A stretch of DNA of 64,000 nucleotides. Origin: CAG-238 sp963601575. Its GTDB lineage: Bacteria > Bacillota > Clostridia > Peptostreptococcales > Anaerovoracaceae. This document shows positions 41,791 through 49,711 of the stretch, piece after piece (the first letter of the stretch is position 1; each line of letters starts with the position of its first letter). The notes beneath the pieces are model-generated. The model ran no database searches. It saw only the letters and a program-made list of their open reading frames with translations, and had not been told where the DNA came from. The DNA is taken from the NCBI GenBank assembly GCA_963601575.1, contig CAVCFO010000002.1:61094-125093 (forward strand), given 5' to 3'. Position numbers and translations under genes: made by a program.

Positions 41791-44212
41791 GCCCACGCTC
41801 CTGAATCCATGAATAAAATATCGGTTTGCCTGCATTTATTCTCTTTGCCCTATACCAAAACAGCAGCACCGTAAGAAGCATAAATATCGCCGTTATTACT
41901 ACCAATACCGTCAATTCATTCTGAATACTTGCGCCGCCTGATATGGCACTTCTAAACGCATTCACCGTGTATGTAAACGGCACATACTTATGGATTGCCT
42001 TTGCGAATGCGCCGGATATCTCGATAGGATAAGTTCCTGCCGAGCCTGCCAGCTGCAACACCATAAATACAAGCATGATAAAGCTCCCGACTTTTCCAAG
42101 CAATACATTGAAGAAATACATTATTGTCATAAAACAGATTGCCGTAATAACTGTGATAAGTATTGTATCTCTCGCCCGAACAGGATTAAATCCATCTATA
42201 ATGCATAGCGCAAAATATAACACCAGCGCCATTATGATTGCCGTCGGATAAAGGATAACAGCCTTGCTCATAAACCATGCAAATCCGTTTTTTAATTTAT
42301 TGCGGTATTTTACCAAAGGATACATCAAGCAAAACGCAAGGCAGCCAACCCACAGCCCCACTGACATCATGTAAGCGGCCATCGCATGACCGTTATTTTC
42401 TACTGTTGTAATCTGTGTTTCTTCAACCGTGAGAGGATTAACAAACATATCGATATTGGAATCCTTTGCCGTATTTTGTGATATCCTGTCAGCACCGTCG
42501 TTTAATGAACTGTTCAAAGCAGATATTCCATCGGTAGCAGCAGTAAGCCCGCCCTGCAAATCCTTCGAGGCGTCGGCTAATGCCGTCTCACCATCTGCCA
42601 TCTTTGAGGCTCCGTCTGCCACCTGCGCCATACCGGTTTTTAGTTCGGTGCCTTTGTCAACAAGCCGGAGGCTTGCCGACTGAAGCTTTAAAGCTCCGTC
42701 AAGTATGCCATCTGCGCCGCTAACTCCGTCGCTGAGATTTTTGATGCCATCATCAAGATTTGTCATTCCTTCAATGATTCCCATCTGTCCGGTTTCGTCC
42801 ACTGTATTTCCTAACCCTGCCTGCACGTTCTGCATACCCAAAAGAAGTGAATCCATCGCCTTTGATGATGCCGGCAGCAACCTGTCCGATGCTTCAGCTA
42901 TCTGAGCAACAGAAGTCTGTAATATGTCTACCTGACTTGATATATCAGACTGTGCAAGGGCCTCTAGCGCAGTGCCTGTGTTCTGTATATTTTTGCCCGC
43001 TTCCTTTGTGCCATCGGCAGCGTTTACAATATTGTCATAGGCTGTATTTGCTCCGGGCTGATTATCAGGATCGTACATGTAAGACATTGCCTGCGCTATC
43101 TGCTTTCTTTGTTCATCGGTCAGGTCAGGGCTCTGAGAAAGCCCTGCCAAAATCCGGTATGCTGTTATTACGTTTTCGGCTCCGGCACCAAGGTTTGATG
43201 CCACGTTATTTAACGAATTTCCCGATTTCTGCAAATCCGCCCCGGCAGCTTCTCCTGCCAGCTTTAGATTGGTCACGTCAATTCCTTTGACTGCCGCATT
43301 CAGCTTTCGGATGTTATCATTCAGCAAAAGCAACGAACCGGACGCCATGTTAATCTGCGCCACATTTTCGGTTGTAAGGCTGTTATCTATCTGCCTCTTC
43401 ATCAGATTTGCGCCGGATAGCAGTGCATTGCTGCCTGACCGAAGCCTGCTGATTCCGTCTGCAGCCTCACCGATTCCGCCCACCAAAGCATTTATTCCGC
43501 CGTCTAATTGTCCAATACCATCAACGTAATTACTTACGCCGGTCTGTAGATTTTCGCTGCCACTGTGCAAAATTCTTCCCGAATCTGCCATTACACTAAG
43601 GTTATATGAGATAAGACCCGTTCCGTCGTTTAGTGAGTTCATGCCGTCCAATAGCTTTTCTGTACCTTCCGATGCCTGAACCAAGCCGTCTCCCAGTTCT
43701 GTAATGCTTGCAAAAACAGACTTTGTATAGGTTGTTGTGACTTCTGATATAATGTTCGCTTTGATTTCCTTTATTGCGCTTTCGCTTAATTTGCCGGAAA
43801 TGTAGTTATACCCCGGATTGGTTGCGTATTGAAGCTGCATCTTCTTCGGGTTCTTGTCCATCATAGATGTTGCGTTTTTTGAAAAATCCTGCGGAATAGT
43901 TATTACCATGTAATAATCACCTTTTTTCAAGCCTTCCTGTGCTTTTTTCTCATCTGCAATATTGAAATTCATTGCATTGTTATCTTTTAATGTTGCCTGA
44001 AGATCATCGCCAAGCGCAAGGGTCTTTCCGTCATACTTTACCGGAACATCTTTGTTGACAACTGCTACCGGCAGCCTGCCGATTTGGCCATAGGGATCCC
44101 ACATTGAATTTAAAAACATTCCCGCATATATAGCCGGAATCAGCAATATCACCATCATCACAAATAGCAGCAGTTTATTCTTAAATAAATATGTAAGCTC
44201 CTGTTTTATCAT
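41783..44212 (-). CDS. yhgE: YhgE/Pip family membrane protein
   Basis: The 809-residue protein has an N-terminal membrane helix (LLLFVMMVILLIPAIYAGMF) and the Pip motif (PVAVVNKDVPV). A long outside coiled-coil/beta region with many short D-G repeats follows (LLDGMNSLNDGTG, YVDGIGQLDGGINALVGGIG, about 180-600), then five or six C-terminal membrane helices (about 635-800) of ABC-2 type. The family includes the lactococcal phage infection protein and exporters of unknown substrate, possibly linked to ESX/type VII function. The last residues (YSWIQERGLA) differ from the usual end, and an Rpn fragment adjoins them, so the extreme C-terminus may have been replaced. Confidence 0.88.
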   Translation of the reverse strand: MIKQELTYLFKNKLLLFVMMVILLIPAIYAGMFLNSMWDPYGQIGRLPVAVVNKDVPVKYDGKTLALGDDLQATLKDNNAMNFNIADEKKAQEGLKKGDYYMVITIPQDFSKNATSMMDKNPKKMQLQYATNPGYNYISGKLSESAIKEIKANIISEVTTTYTKSVFASITELGDGLVQASEGTEKLLDGMNSLNDGTGLISYNLSVMADSGRILHSGSENLQTGVSNYVDGIGQLDGGINALVGGIGEAADGISRLRSGSNALLSGANLMKRQIDNSLTTENVAQINMASGSLLLLNDNIRKLNAAVKGIDVTNLKLAGEAAGADLQKSGNSLNNVASNLGAGAENVITAYRILAGLSQSPDLTDEQRKQIAQAMSYMYDPDNQPGANTAYDNIVNAADGTKEAGKNIQNTGTALEALAQSDISSQVDILQTSVAQIAEASDRLLPASSKAMDSLLLGMQNVQAGLGNTVDETGQMGIIEGMTNLDDGIKNLSDGVSGADGILDGALKLQSASLRLVDKGTELKTGMAQVADGASKMADGETALADASKDLQGGLTAATDGISALNSSLNDGADRISQNTAKDSNIDMFVNPLTVEETQITTVENNGHAMAAYMMSVGLWVGCLAFCLMYPLVKYRNKLKNGFAWFMSKAVILYPTAIIMALVLYFALCIIDGFNPVRARDTILITVITAICFMTIMYFFNVLLGKVGSFIMLVFMVLQLAGSAGTYPIEISGAFAKAIHKYVPFTYTVNAFRSAISGGASIQNELTVLVVITAIFMLLTVLLFWYRAKRINAGKPIFYSWIQERGLA

Positions 44213-44315
44213 TCCCCTCTGAATGTCTCCTTTCGTTTTCTGGATTTACTATACGAAATGCAGCTAAACAGGAAGTAGACATTTTCTAAATAGTTTCTAA
44301 ACAATTTTTTGTAAA

Positions 44316-44368
44316 AAGGTGCTTTTGTCGTTATTCCGGAAATATCGCATAACGATATTTCCTACATA
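44316..44368 (-). repeat. 53-bp hairpin repeat, copy A
   Basis: This copy is the reverse complement of 48366-48418 with one mismatch. It contains GGAAATATCG, TTATG, CGATATTTCC, a 10-bp stem with a 5-base loop, plus an outer pair CGTTAT/ATAACG that could form an alternative fold. It lies in the 286-base gap between yhgE and the aldehyde dehydrogenase gene, which holds no gene. Confidence 0.9.
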
Positions 44369-44498
44369 GTTTGATAATAACTACTCTCACTTTGTGTCTG
44401 AGCCATGCCCTGCACACGCAAAAACGCCGGAGTATGTTTCCGGCGTTGTGTATTGGCGATATTTATTTGTTATGGCGCGTATCAGGTGCGCAGAGCCC

Positions 44499-45869
44499 TT
44501 ATTTTAGGAACATTCTTATCAGCTTGGCTGTCACCACGCTATATGGCTGGTACCTTATCGGCAGGTCGATCCGGTTATATGTCCTAAGCACGCCCTTTTG
44601 GTGGGAAAAAGTCTCGAAGCTCTTTTTTCCGTGATATGCGCCCATTCCGCTGTTTCCAACTCCTCCGAAAGGCAGATTTGGATTGGAAATGTGCATGATC
44701 GTATCGTTTATGCAGCCTCCACCGAAGCTGACTCTCTGCATAAAATATCTTGCCGTCCTTTTGTTATCCGTAAAGATATACAGCGCCAGCGGTTTTTCGC
44801 CCTGCTTGATGAATTCCTCCGCATCTTTCATGCTGTCCACGGTTATAACCGGAAGCAGCGGCCCGAAGATTTCCTCCTGCATCACGGCATCTGCGCGGGT
44901 GATTCCGTCCATCACCGTCGGCTCGATTTTGAGCCTCTCATGGTCGGACTTTCCGCCGAAAACGACTTTTTCGGGGTCTATAAGTCCCAATATTCTGTTA
45001 AAATGCTTTTCGTTTATGATCTTGCCATAATCCCTTGCGATGAGCGGGTTTTCGGAATACATGACCGCAATCTGCTTATAAAGTTCTTTGAGGAATTTTT
45101 CCTTTATATCGCGGTGGATCAATAGGTAGTCCGGCGCAACGCAGGTCTGACCGCAATTCAGATATTTCCCGAAAGCAATTCTGCGCGCCGCCCGCTTTAT
45201 GTTGCAATTTTTGTCCACGATGCAAGGGCTTTTGCCTCCAAGCTCCAGCGTAACCGGAGTGAGATGGCGAGAGGCTTTTTCCATAACCTGCCTTCCTACG
45301 GCAACGCCGCCGGTAAAGAATATATAGTCGAAGCGCTGGTCAAGAAGCGCCTGATTTTCGGCTCTGCCCCCTTCGATGACCGCAACATATTCCGGGTCAA
45401 AGACTTCGCTTATCAGCTCTTTGATAACCATGGATGTGGCAGGAGAATATGCCGATGGCTTCAGCACCGCGCAGTTTCCCGCGGCAATGGCTCCCGCAAG
45501 GGGCTGAATGCACAGCAGGAATGGATAATTCCAAGGAGACATGATGAGAACGCAGCCATAAGGCTCGCTTAATATCTCGCTTTTCGCATGGAAAGTCACA
45601 AGAGGCGAAGGCTTTCTCTTCGGTGCGGCTAGCCTGTCAACATGAGAAATCATATATGAAATTTCTTCGAGAGCAAGTCCGATTTCGCACATATAGCCCT
45701 CTTGCTCCGATTTTCCAAGGTCAGCATAAAGCGCCGCCGAGATTCTCTTTTCGTTTTTGACAACGGCTCTGCGGAGCTTCTTTAGCATTTCTTTCCTATA
45801 TTTAATATCAAAAGTTTTTCCGCCTGCAAAAAACTCTCTCTGGCGGCTTGCGATCTCATTTATCCCCAT
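44499..45869 (-). CDS. Aldehyde dehydrogenase (class 3-like)
   Basis: The 456-residue enzyme starts at ATG 45869 after GAGGGAGATG; the longer frame to 45911 is rejected. It has VLIMSPWNYPFLL (cofactor segment), the general base Glu in LELGGKSP, the nucleophile Cys in NCGQTCVAPDYLL, and EEIFGPLLPV. Length is typical of the short NAD(P)-dependent class 3/fatty aldehyde type, often membrane-associated. It oxidises aldehydes to acids. There is no link to neighbouring transport genes beyond location. Confidence 0.92.
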   Translation of the reverse strand: MGINEIASRQREFFAGGKTFDIKYRKEMLKKLRRAVVKNEKRISAALYADLGKSEQEGYMCEIGLALEEISYMISHVDRLAAPKRKPSPLVTFHAKSEILSEPYGCVLIMSPWNYPFLLCIQPLAGAIAAGNCAVLKPSAYSPATSMVIKELISEVFDPEYVAVIEGGRAENQALLDQRFDYIFFTGGVAVGRQVMEKASRHLTPVTLELGGKSPCIVDKNCNIKRAARRIAFGKYLNCGQTCVAPDYLLIHRDIKEKFLKELYKQIAVMYSENPLIARDYGKIINEKHFNRILGLIDPEKVVFGGKSDHERLKIEPTVMDGITRADAVMQEEIFGPLLPVITVDSMKDAEEFIKQGEKPLALYIFTDNKRTARYFMQRVSFGGGCINDTIMHISNPNLPFGGVGNSGMGAYHGKKSFETFSHQKGVLRTYNRIDLPIRYQPYSVVTAKLIRMFLK

Positions 45870-45916
45870 TCTTTCATCTCCCTCTGACTCGCGTGCGTCA
45901 CTTAACATCACTTGCG

Positions 45917-45926
45917 NNNNNNNNNN
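45917..45926. other. Assembly gap (10 N)
   Basis: Ten unknown bases lie 48 bases before the aldehyde dehydrogenase start, in its promoter region. The true gap size is unknown, and frames across it are not real. Confidence 0.99.
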
Positions 45927-46034
45927 ATTTCATCGCGCTTGCTCTTACTTCATATTTTTATTGTAGCACAAACCTCCGATTTTTGCCACCGAAAGCCGAA
46001 AAAACATCCTAATGCCGAAACCGAAAATTCATCC

Positions 46035-46063
46035 TTGACAAGGGGCAAAGTTTGCGGTAATAT
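46035..46063 (+). promoter_or_regulatory. Promoter of the polar amino-acid ABC operon
   Basis: TTGACA (46035-46040), 17 bases, TAATAT (46058-46063). Transcription should begin near 46070. Confidence 0.88.
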
Positions 46064-46079
46064 GTTGTTACATTTCATC

Positions 46080-46097
46080 GAGTTAAAGCGTTAACTC
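46080..46097. promoter_or_regulatory. Operator palindrome just downstream of the promoter
   Basis: GAGTTAAAGCGTTAACTC is a perfect 7-4-7 inverted repeat about 10-27 bases after the expected start, where a bound repressor would block transcription. The protein that binds is unknown. Confidence 0.7.
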
Positions 46098-46127
46098 ATT
46101 AAAGAGTAAAGAGGGGAATTGAAAATT

Positions 46128-46967
46128 ATGAAAATTATGAAAACTATCAAACTCAAAAAACTTACTGTATTTATGCTAATTCTTGTGCTTTCCATGACCG
46201 CTGTGGTTCTCACCGGCTGCGGCGATTCCGGCGATTCCGGGACTGCGGACGCCGAGAAAGAAACCATCGTAGTAGGTCTTGATGACACCTTTGCTCCTAT
46301 GGGCTTCAGAGACGATCAGGGCGAGCTTATCGGCTTTGATATCGACCTTGCCAACGCCGTGGGAGAAGAGATGGGCATGAACGTTGAATTTAAGCCGATC
46401 GACTGGAACGCAAAGGAAACTGAGCTCAAGGCAGGAACCATCGACTGCGTATGGAACGGAATGTCCATCACTCCTGAAAGGCAGGAAAACATGGCGCTTT
46501 CCAACAAATATCTCAACAACAAGATCGTCATCATGGCAAAGGCTGATGCAGACTTCGACGTAACGTGCGCAGAGGACCTTGCGGATCTTAAAATCGGAAC
46601 CCAGGCCGACTCCTCGGCTCTTGAAATGCTCATGGCAAACGAGGCTTATGACAGCTTCAAGGACAATGTCGACGAATACAAGACCTATGATATCGCAATC
46701 ATGGACCTCAAAGCAGGCAGAATCGACGTTGTTGTGGTTGACCAGGTTCTTGGCGAATATATGAATAATAACCTTGGCGGCGAAATGAAAGAATGTACAT
46801 ATTCCCTTGGGGACGACTACTATGTAATCGGATTTGCAAAGGAAAATACGGAGCTTCGGGACAAGGTTAACGATGCCATCCAGACCCTCATAGACAGCGG
46901 CAAGGCTGCCGAAATCAGCGAAACTTGGTTCGGCAAGGACGTCGTAGTTTTCGAGCCGCTTGACTAA
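46128..46967 (+). CDS. Amino-acid ABC transporter substrate-binding lipoprotein
   Basis: The 279-residue protein starts at ATG 46128 with GAGGGGAA upstream. A signal peptide ends in the lipobox LTGC. The family 3 binding domain follows (VVGLDDTFAPMGFRDDQGEL, GFDIDLANAVGEEMG, WNGMSITPERQE, IGTQADSSALEML), which binds polar amino acids such as glutamine, histidine or cystine. The glutamine-type pattern is closest, but the ligand is not fixed by sequence. It is the first gene of a three-gene operon. Confidence 0.9.
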   Translation: MKIMKTIKLKKLTVFMLILVLSMTAVVLTGCGDSGDSGTADAEKETIVVGLDDTFAPMGFRDDQGELIGFDIDLANAVGEEMGMNVEFKPIDWNAKETELKAGTIDCVWNGMSITPERQENMALSNKYLNNKIVIMAKADADFDVTCAEDLADLKIGTQADSSALEMLMANEAYDSFKDNVDEYKTYDIAIMDLKAGRIDVVVVDQVLGEYMNNNLGGEMKECTYSLGDDYYVIGFAKENTELRDKVNDAIQTLIDSGKAAEISETWFGKDVVVFEPLD

Positions 46968-47000
46968 TCATCTTGCTAAGCGTTGAGAAAGTGAGAAAAA

Positions 47001-47663
47001 ATGACTGAATATTTAATGCAATTTGTGCCGTTTATGCTAAAATCCACCGTAATGGTGATAAAGATTTTTGCACTTACGCTTGTGCTTTCCCTGCCGCTGG
47101 GCCTTCCGGTGGCGCTGGGGGAAGGCAGCAGGTTCAAGCCGATTTCGTGGCTGTGCAAGGCATATGTTTTCGTATTCAGAGGCACGCCGCTGATGCTTCA
47201 GCTTTGGTTCTTCTACTTCTTTTTCCCGTTTGTGTTCAATGTCAAGATAAGCGCATTTGCCTCCGTAATCGTGGCATTTGTGCTTAACTACGGCGCCTAC
47301 TTTGCGGAAATTTATAGGGGCGGAATAAGCAGTGTGGACAGCGGGCAGCACGAGGCAGCATTTGCACTGGGACTCAGCAAACGCCAGACGATGCTCGACA
47401 TTATACTTCCTCAGACCATGAAAGCGGCGCTTCCGCCTATCGTAAACGAGGCGATCACGCTGGTAAAGGACACGGCGCTGGCTTCTGTACTTCCGATTGT
47501 AGAGCTGATGAAAGCCACCAACAGCTGCGTAAACCGGCTGACCGACCTGTCACCGTTTTTCTTCGCGGCGATACTTTATCTGCTGATGACCTTCGTCCTG
47601 ACCGTTATCGCAGGGAAGCTGGAAAAGCATTTTTCAAGATACGACAGGAAGGAGGAAAACTGA
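47001..47663 (+). CDS. Amino-acid ABC transporter permease
   Basis: The 220-residue permease of the HisM/GlnP type has about five helices and the EAA loop (GQHEAAFALGLSKRQTMLDI) that docks the ATPase. AYVFVFRGTPLMLQLWFFYF is the usual N-terminal signature. It lies 33 bases after the binding protein and 2 before the ATPase gene. Confidence 0.93.
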   Translation: MTEYLMQFVPFMLKSTVMVIKIFALTLVLSLPLGLPVALGEGSRFKPISWLCKAYVFVFRGTPLMLQLWFFYFFFPFVFNVKISAFASVIVAFVLNYGAYFAEIYRGGISSVDSGQHEAAFALGLSKRQTMLDIILPQTMKAALPPIVNEAITLVKDTALASVLPIVELMKATNSCVNRLTDLSPFFFAAILYLLMTFVLTVIAGKLEKHFSRYDRKEEN

Positions 47664-47665
47664 TT

Positions 47666-48358
47666 ATGGAATACATACTCGAAATGAAAGACATCGTTAA
47701 GGATTTCGGTAATTTTCGCGCGGTGGATCATGTGAACTTTTCCATGCAAAAAGGCGAAATCGTTGCCATCATCGGTCCCTCTGGCTCCGGAAAAAGCACC
47801 CTGCTACGCTGCATCAACGGGCTTGCGAAGCCTACCTCCGGTGAAGTAAAGCTTGAGGGGCATACGGGAATGGTATTTCAGCACTTCAACCTTTTCCCGC
47901 ATATGACCTGCATTGAGAACATCACCTACGCACCCATCAAGGTCAAGAAGCAGGACAAAGCCGAGGCGAAGGCTCATGCCATGGAGCTTCTCAGGCTTGT
48001 TGGGCTGGAAACAAAGGCAGATGTTTACCCTGCCATGCTTTCCGGCGGTCAGAAGCAGAGAGTTGCCATTGCAAGGGCGCTGGCAATGTATCCGGATCTT
48101 ATGCTTTTCGACGAGGCGACAAGCGCGCTGGATCCGGAAATCACCGGTGAGGTGCTGAATGTTATGAAAAAACTTGCAGACGACCACACAACCATGATCG
48201 TGGTGACCCACGAAATGGGATTTGCAAAGGAAGTTGCGGACAGGGTGATTTTTATGGACAATGGGCTTATCGTCGAGGAAGGAACTCCGGAAGAAATCTT
48301 CGGAAATCCCAAGAGTGACAGGCTCAGATCTTTCCTCGGGGCGATGCTCCGGGCATAG
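47666..48358 (+). CDS. Amino-acid ABC transporter ATP-binding protein
   Basis: The 230-residue ATPase has Walker A GPSGSGKST (near 37-45), signature LSGGQKQR, Walker B LMLFDEATSALDP and the H-loop VVTHEMGFA. It powers the two upstream components. The stop is followed within 8 bases by the 53-bp hairpin repeat, which may end the transcript. Confidence 0.95.
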   Translation: MEYILEMKDIVKDFGNFRAVDHVNFSMQKGEIVAIIGPSGSGKSTLLRCINGLAKPTSGEVKLEGHTGMVFQHFNLFPHMTCIENITYAPIKVKKQDKAEAKAHAMELLRLVGLETKADVYPAMLSGGQKQRVAIARALAMYPDLMLFDEATSALDPEITGEVLNVMKKLADDHTTMIVVTHEMGFAKEVADRVIFMDNGLIVEEGTPEEIFGNPKSDRLRSFLGAMLRA

Positions 48359-48365
48359 TTTTTAT

Positions 48366-48418
48366 TATGTAGGAAATATCGTTATGCGATATTTCCGGAA
48401 TAACGATAAAAGCACCTT
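48366..48418 (+). repeat. 53-bp hairpin repeat, copy B
   Basis: This is an inverted copy of 44316-44368 with one mismatch. The two copies bracket the aldehyde dehydrogenase gene and the amino-acid transporter operon. The same 10-bp stem is formed. Confidence 0.9.
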
Positions 48419-48425
48419 GCGGAGC

Positions 48426-48480
48426 GGCGCTCATCTATGAGCGCCATGTGCACATAGAAATCTTCGATTTCGATATGTGC
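48426..48480 (+). promoter_or_regulatory. Two consecutive hairpins between transporter operons
   Basis: GGCGCTCAT-CT-ATGAGCGCC (48426-48445) and GCACATA with inner GAAATC-TTC-GATTTC closing at TATGTGC (48450-48480) are near-perfect stems. The second is followed by CTTTTATCC and later TTTTT. They could end the upstream mRNA or belong to the adjoining repeat element. Confidence 0.65.
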
Positions 48481-48531
48481 GCTTTTATCCTATTTTTCAA
48501 CAAAAATAATAAAAAAATTTCAAAATATGTG

Positions 48532-48560
48532 TTGACATATAACAAAATCTATGTTATCAT
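48532..48560 (+). promoter_or_regulatory. Promoter of the met leader and metQNI
   Basis: TTGACA (48532-48537), 17 bases, TATCAT (48555-48560). The start is expected near 48567, giving about 40 bases before the leader peptide ATG. Confidence 0.9.
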
Positions 48561-48608
48561 CCACTCATGTTTTGAAAAATTGATTCTTGAGGAAAGGAGA
48601 AACGCAAA

Positions 48609-48740
48609 ATGACTAAGTTGGCAAGCAAAGCAAACTTCACTATGATGATGGGGATGTGCATGTGCGGCATGTGCATGTTTTGCAATACAATTTTTTCAAA
48701 TGCGCTTTCCATCACCAAGATGAAAATTTGTTTTCAATAA
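48609..48740 (+). CDS. Methionine/cysteine-rich leader peptide
   Basis: A 43-residue frame begins at ATG 48609 with the ribosome site AAAGGAG upstream and ends at TAA 48738-48740. Residues 12-25 read MMMGMCMCGMCMFC: seven Met and four Cys in 14 residues. It lies between a strong promoter and an intrinsic terminator, directly upstream of the methionine transporter genes metQNI. This is the layout of amino-acid attenuation by a leader peptide: ribosomes short of Met-tRNA (or Cys-tRNA) would stall in the cluster and alter RNA folding downstream. A rival reading is a small metal-binding peptide. No SAM riboswitch or T-box is seen in this leader. Confidence 0.85.
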   Translation: MTKLASKANFTMMMGMCMCGMCMFCNTIFSNALSITKMKICFQ

Positions 48741-48759
48741 ACGAATACGGAATATTGCG

Positions 48760-48789
48760 GAGAGCTCGTTTGAAAGAGCTCTCTTTTTT
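48760..48789 (+). terminator. Attenuator terminator before metQ
   Basis: GAGAGCTC (48760-48767), loop GTTTGAAA, GAGCTCTC (48776-48783), then six T (48784-48789). The competing pairing GCTTTCC (48704-48710, inside the leader frame) with GGAGAGC (48759-48765) would destroy the 5' arm of this hairpin, a candidate antiterminator. Confidence 0.88.
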
Positions 48790-48835
48790 ATTCTGAAACA
48801 AAAGCATTTTTATTAAAACCACGGAGGTAACCAAA

Positions 48836-49693
48836 ATGAAAAAAGTTTTATCCACAGTACTAGCACTGACACTCGTGCTTTCCCTTGCGATTGCATTCAC
48901 AGGCTGCGGCGGCGGCAGCGACGAAGCCGTTGAGATCGCCATTCCGAACGACACCACCAACGAAGCAAGAGCGCTCCTGCTTCTCCAGGAGCAGGGAATC
49001 ATCACCCTGGCGGAGGACGCAGGTATCACCGCAACCATCAAGGACATCGTTGACAATCCGAAGAATATCACTTTCCAAGAGGTTGAAGCGGCTCAGCTTC
49101 CGACAGTTCTTCAGGACGTTGACTATGCAGTAATCAACTCCAACTACGCTCTCGATGCAGATCTTAACCCGGTAGAAGACGCGCTGGCAATCGAGGACTC
49201 CTCCTCCGCTTACAGCAACATCCTCGCAGTTAAGAGCGGTAACGAAGAAACAGACAAGATCAAGGCTCTCAAGGCAGCTCTCGAAAGCCAGCAGGTTGCA
49301 GACTTTATCGCATCCGAATATGCAGGCGCTGTAGTAAGCACAGTTGACAACCCAGGAGACGGCTATGATGCGACAGTTGACTACGATGCACTGGCAGGAA
49401 CCACGATTTCCGTTGCAGCATCCCCTACACCACACGCAGAAATTCTCGCAGTAGCCAAAGAGATCCTCGCAGCAAAGGACATCACCCTGGACATCATCGA
49501 ATTTACCGACTATGTTCAGCCTAACAACGTTGTAGACAGCGGCGATGTTGACGCAAACTACTTCCAGCACCTGCCGTACCTCGAAGACTTCAACGCTCAG
49601 AACGGCACATCCGTTGTTTCCGTAGCAGCCATCCACGTAGAACCGATGGGACTTTATGGCGGCAAGCAGACCACACTGGACGCACTTAAATAA
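48836..49693 (+). CDS. metQ: Methionine ABC transporter substrate-binding lipoprotein
   Basis: The 285-residue NlpA/MetQ-family protein has a lipoprotein signal (MKKVLSTVLALTLVLSLAIA, lipobox FTGC) and the family pattern: IPNDTTNEARALLLLQEQGI, DYAVINSNYALDADL, SPTPHAEILAVAKEIL near a repeated second half, VDANYFQHLPYLEDFN, and VAAIHVEPMGLYG. It binds methionine outside the membrane for MetNI. The strong ribosome site CGGAGG lies just after the attenuator. D-methionine or related sulfur compounds may also bind. Confidence 0.93.
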   Translation: MKKVLSTVLALTLVLSLAIAFTGCGGGSDEAVEIAIPNDTTNEARALLLLQEQGIITLAEDAGITATIKDIVDNPKNITFQEVEAAQLPTVLQDVDYAVINSNYALDADLNPVEDALAIEDSSSAYSNILAVKSGNEETDKIKALKAALESQQVADFIASEYAGAVVSTVDNPGDGYDATVDYDALAGTTISVAASPTPHAEILAVAKEILAAKDITLDIIEFTDYVQPNNVVDSGDVDANYFQHLPYLEDFNAQNGTSVVSVAAIHVEPMGLYGGKQTTLDALK

Positions 49694-49711
49694 TCATGGG
49701 AGCCTGACGAA

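Noticed and set aside
45757..46094. Open frames crossing the N run
   Set aside because: They exist only because unknown bases are read through.
48561..48835. SAM riboswitch or T-box before metQ
   Set aside because: No T-box TGGNACC sequence or S-box core helices are visible; the leader is explained by the small frame and hairpin.
48860..49636. 258-codon minus-strand frame inside metQ
   Set aside because: Shadow of metQ; valine/cysteine-rich with no recognisable fold.
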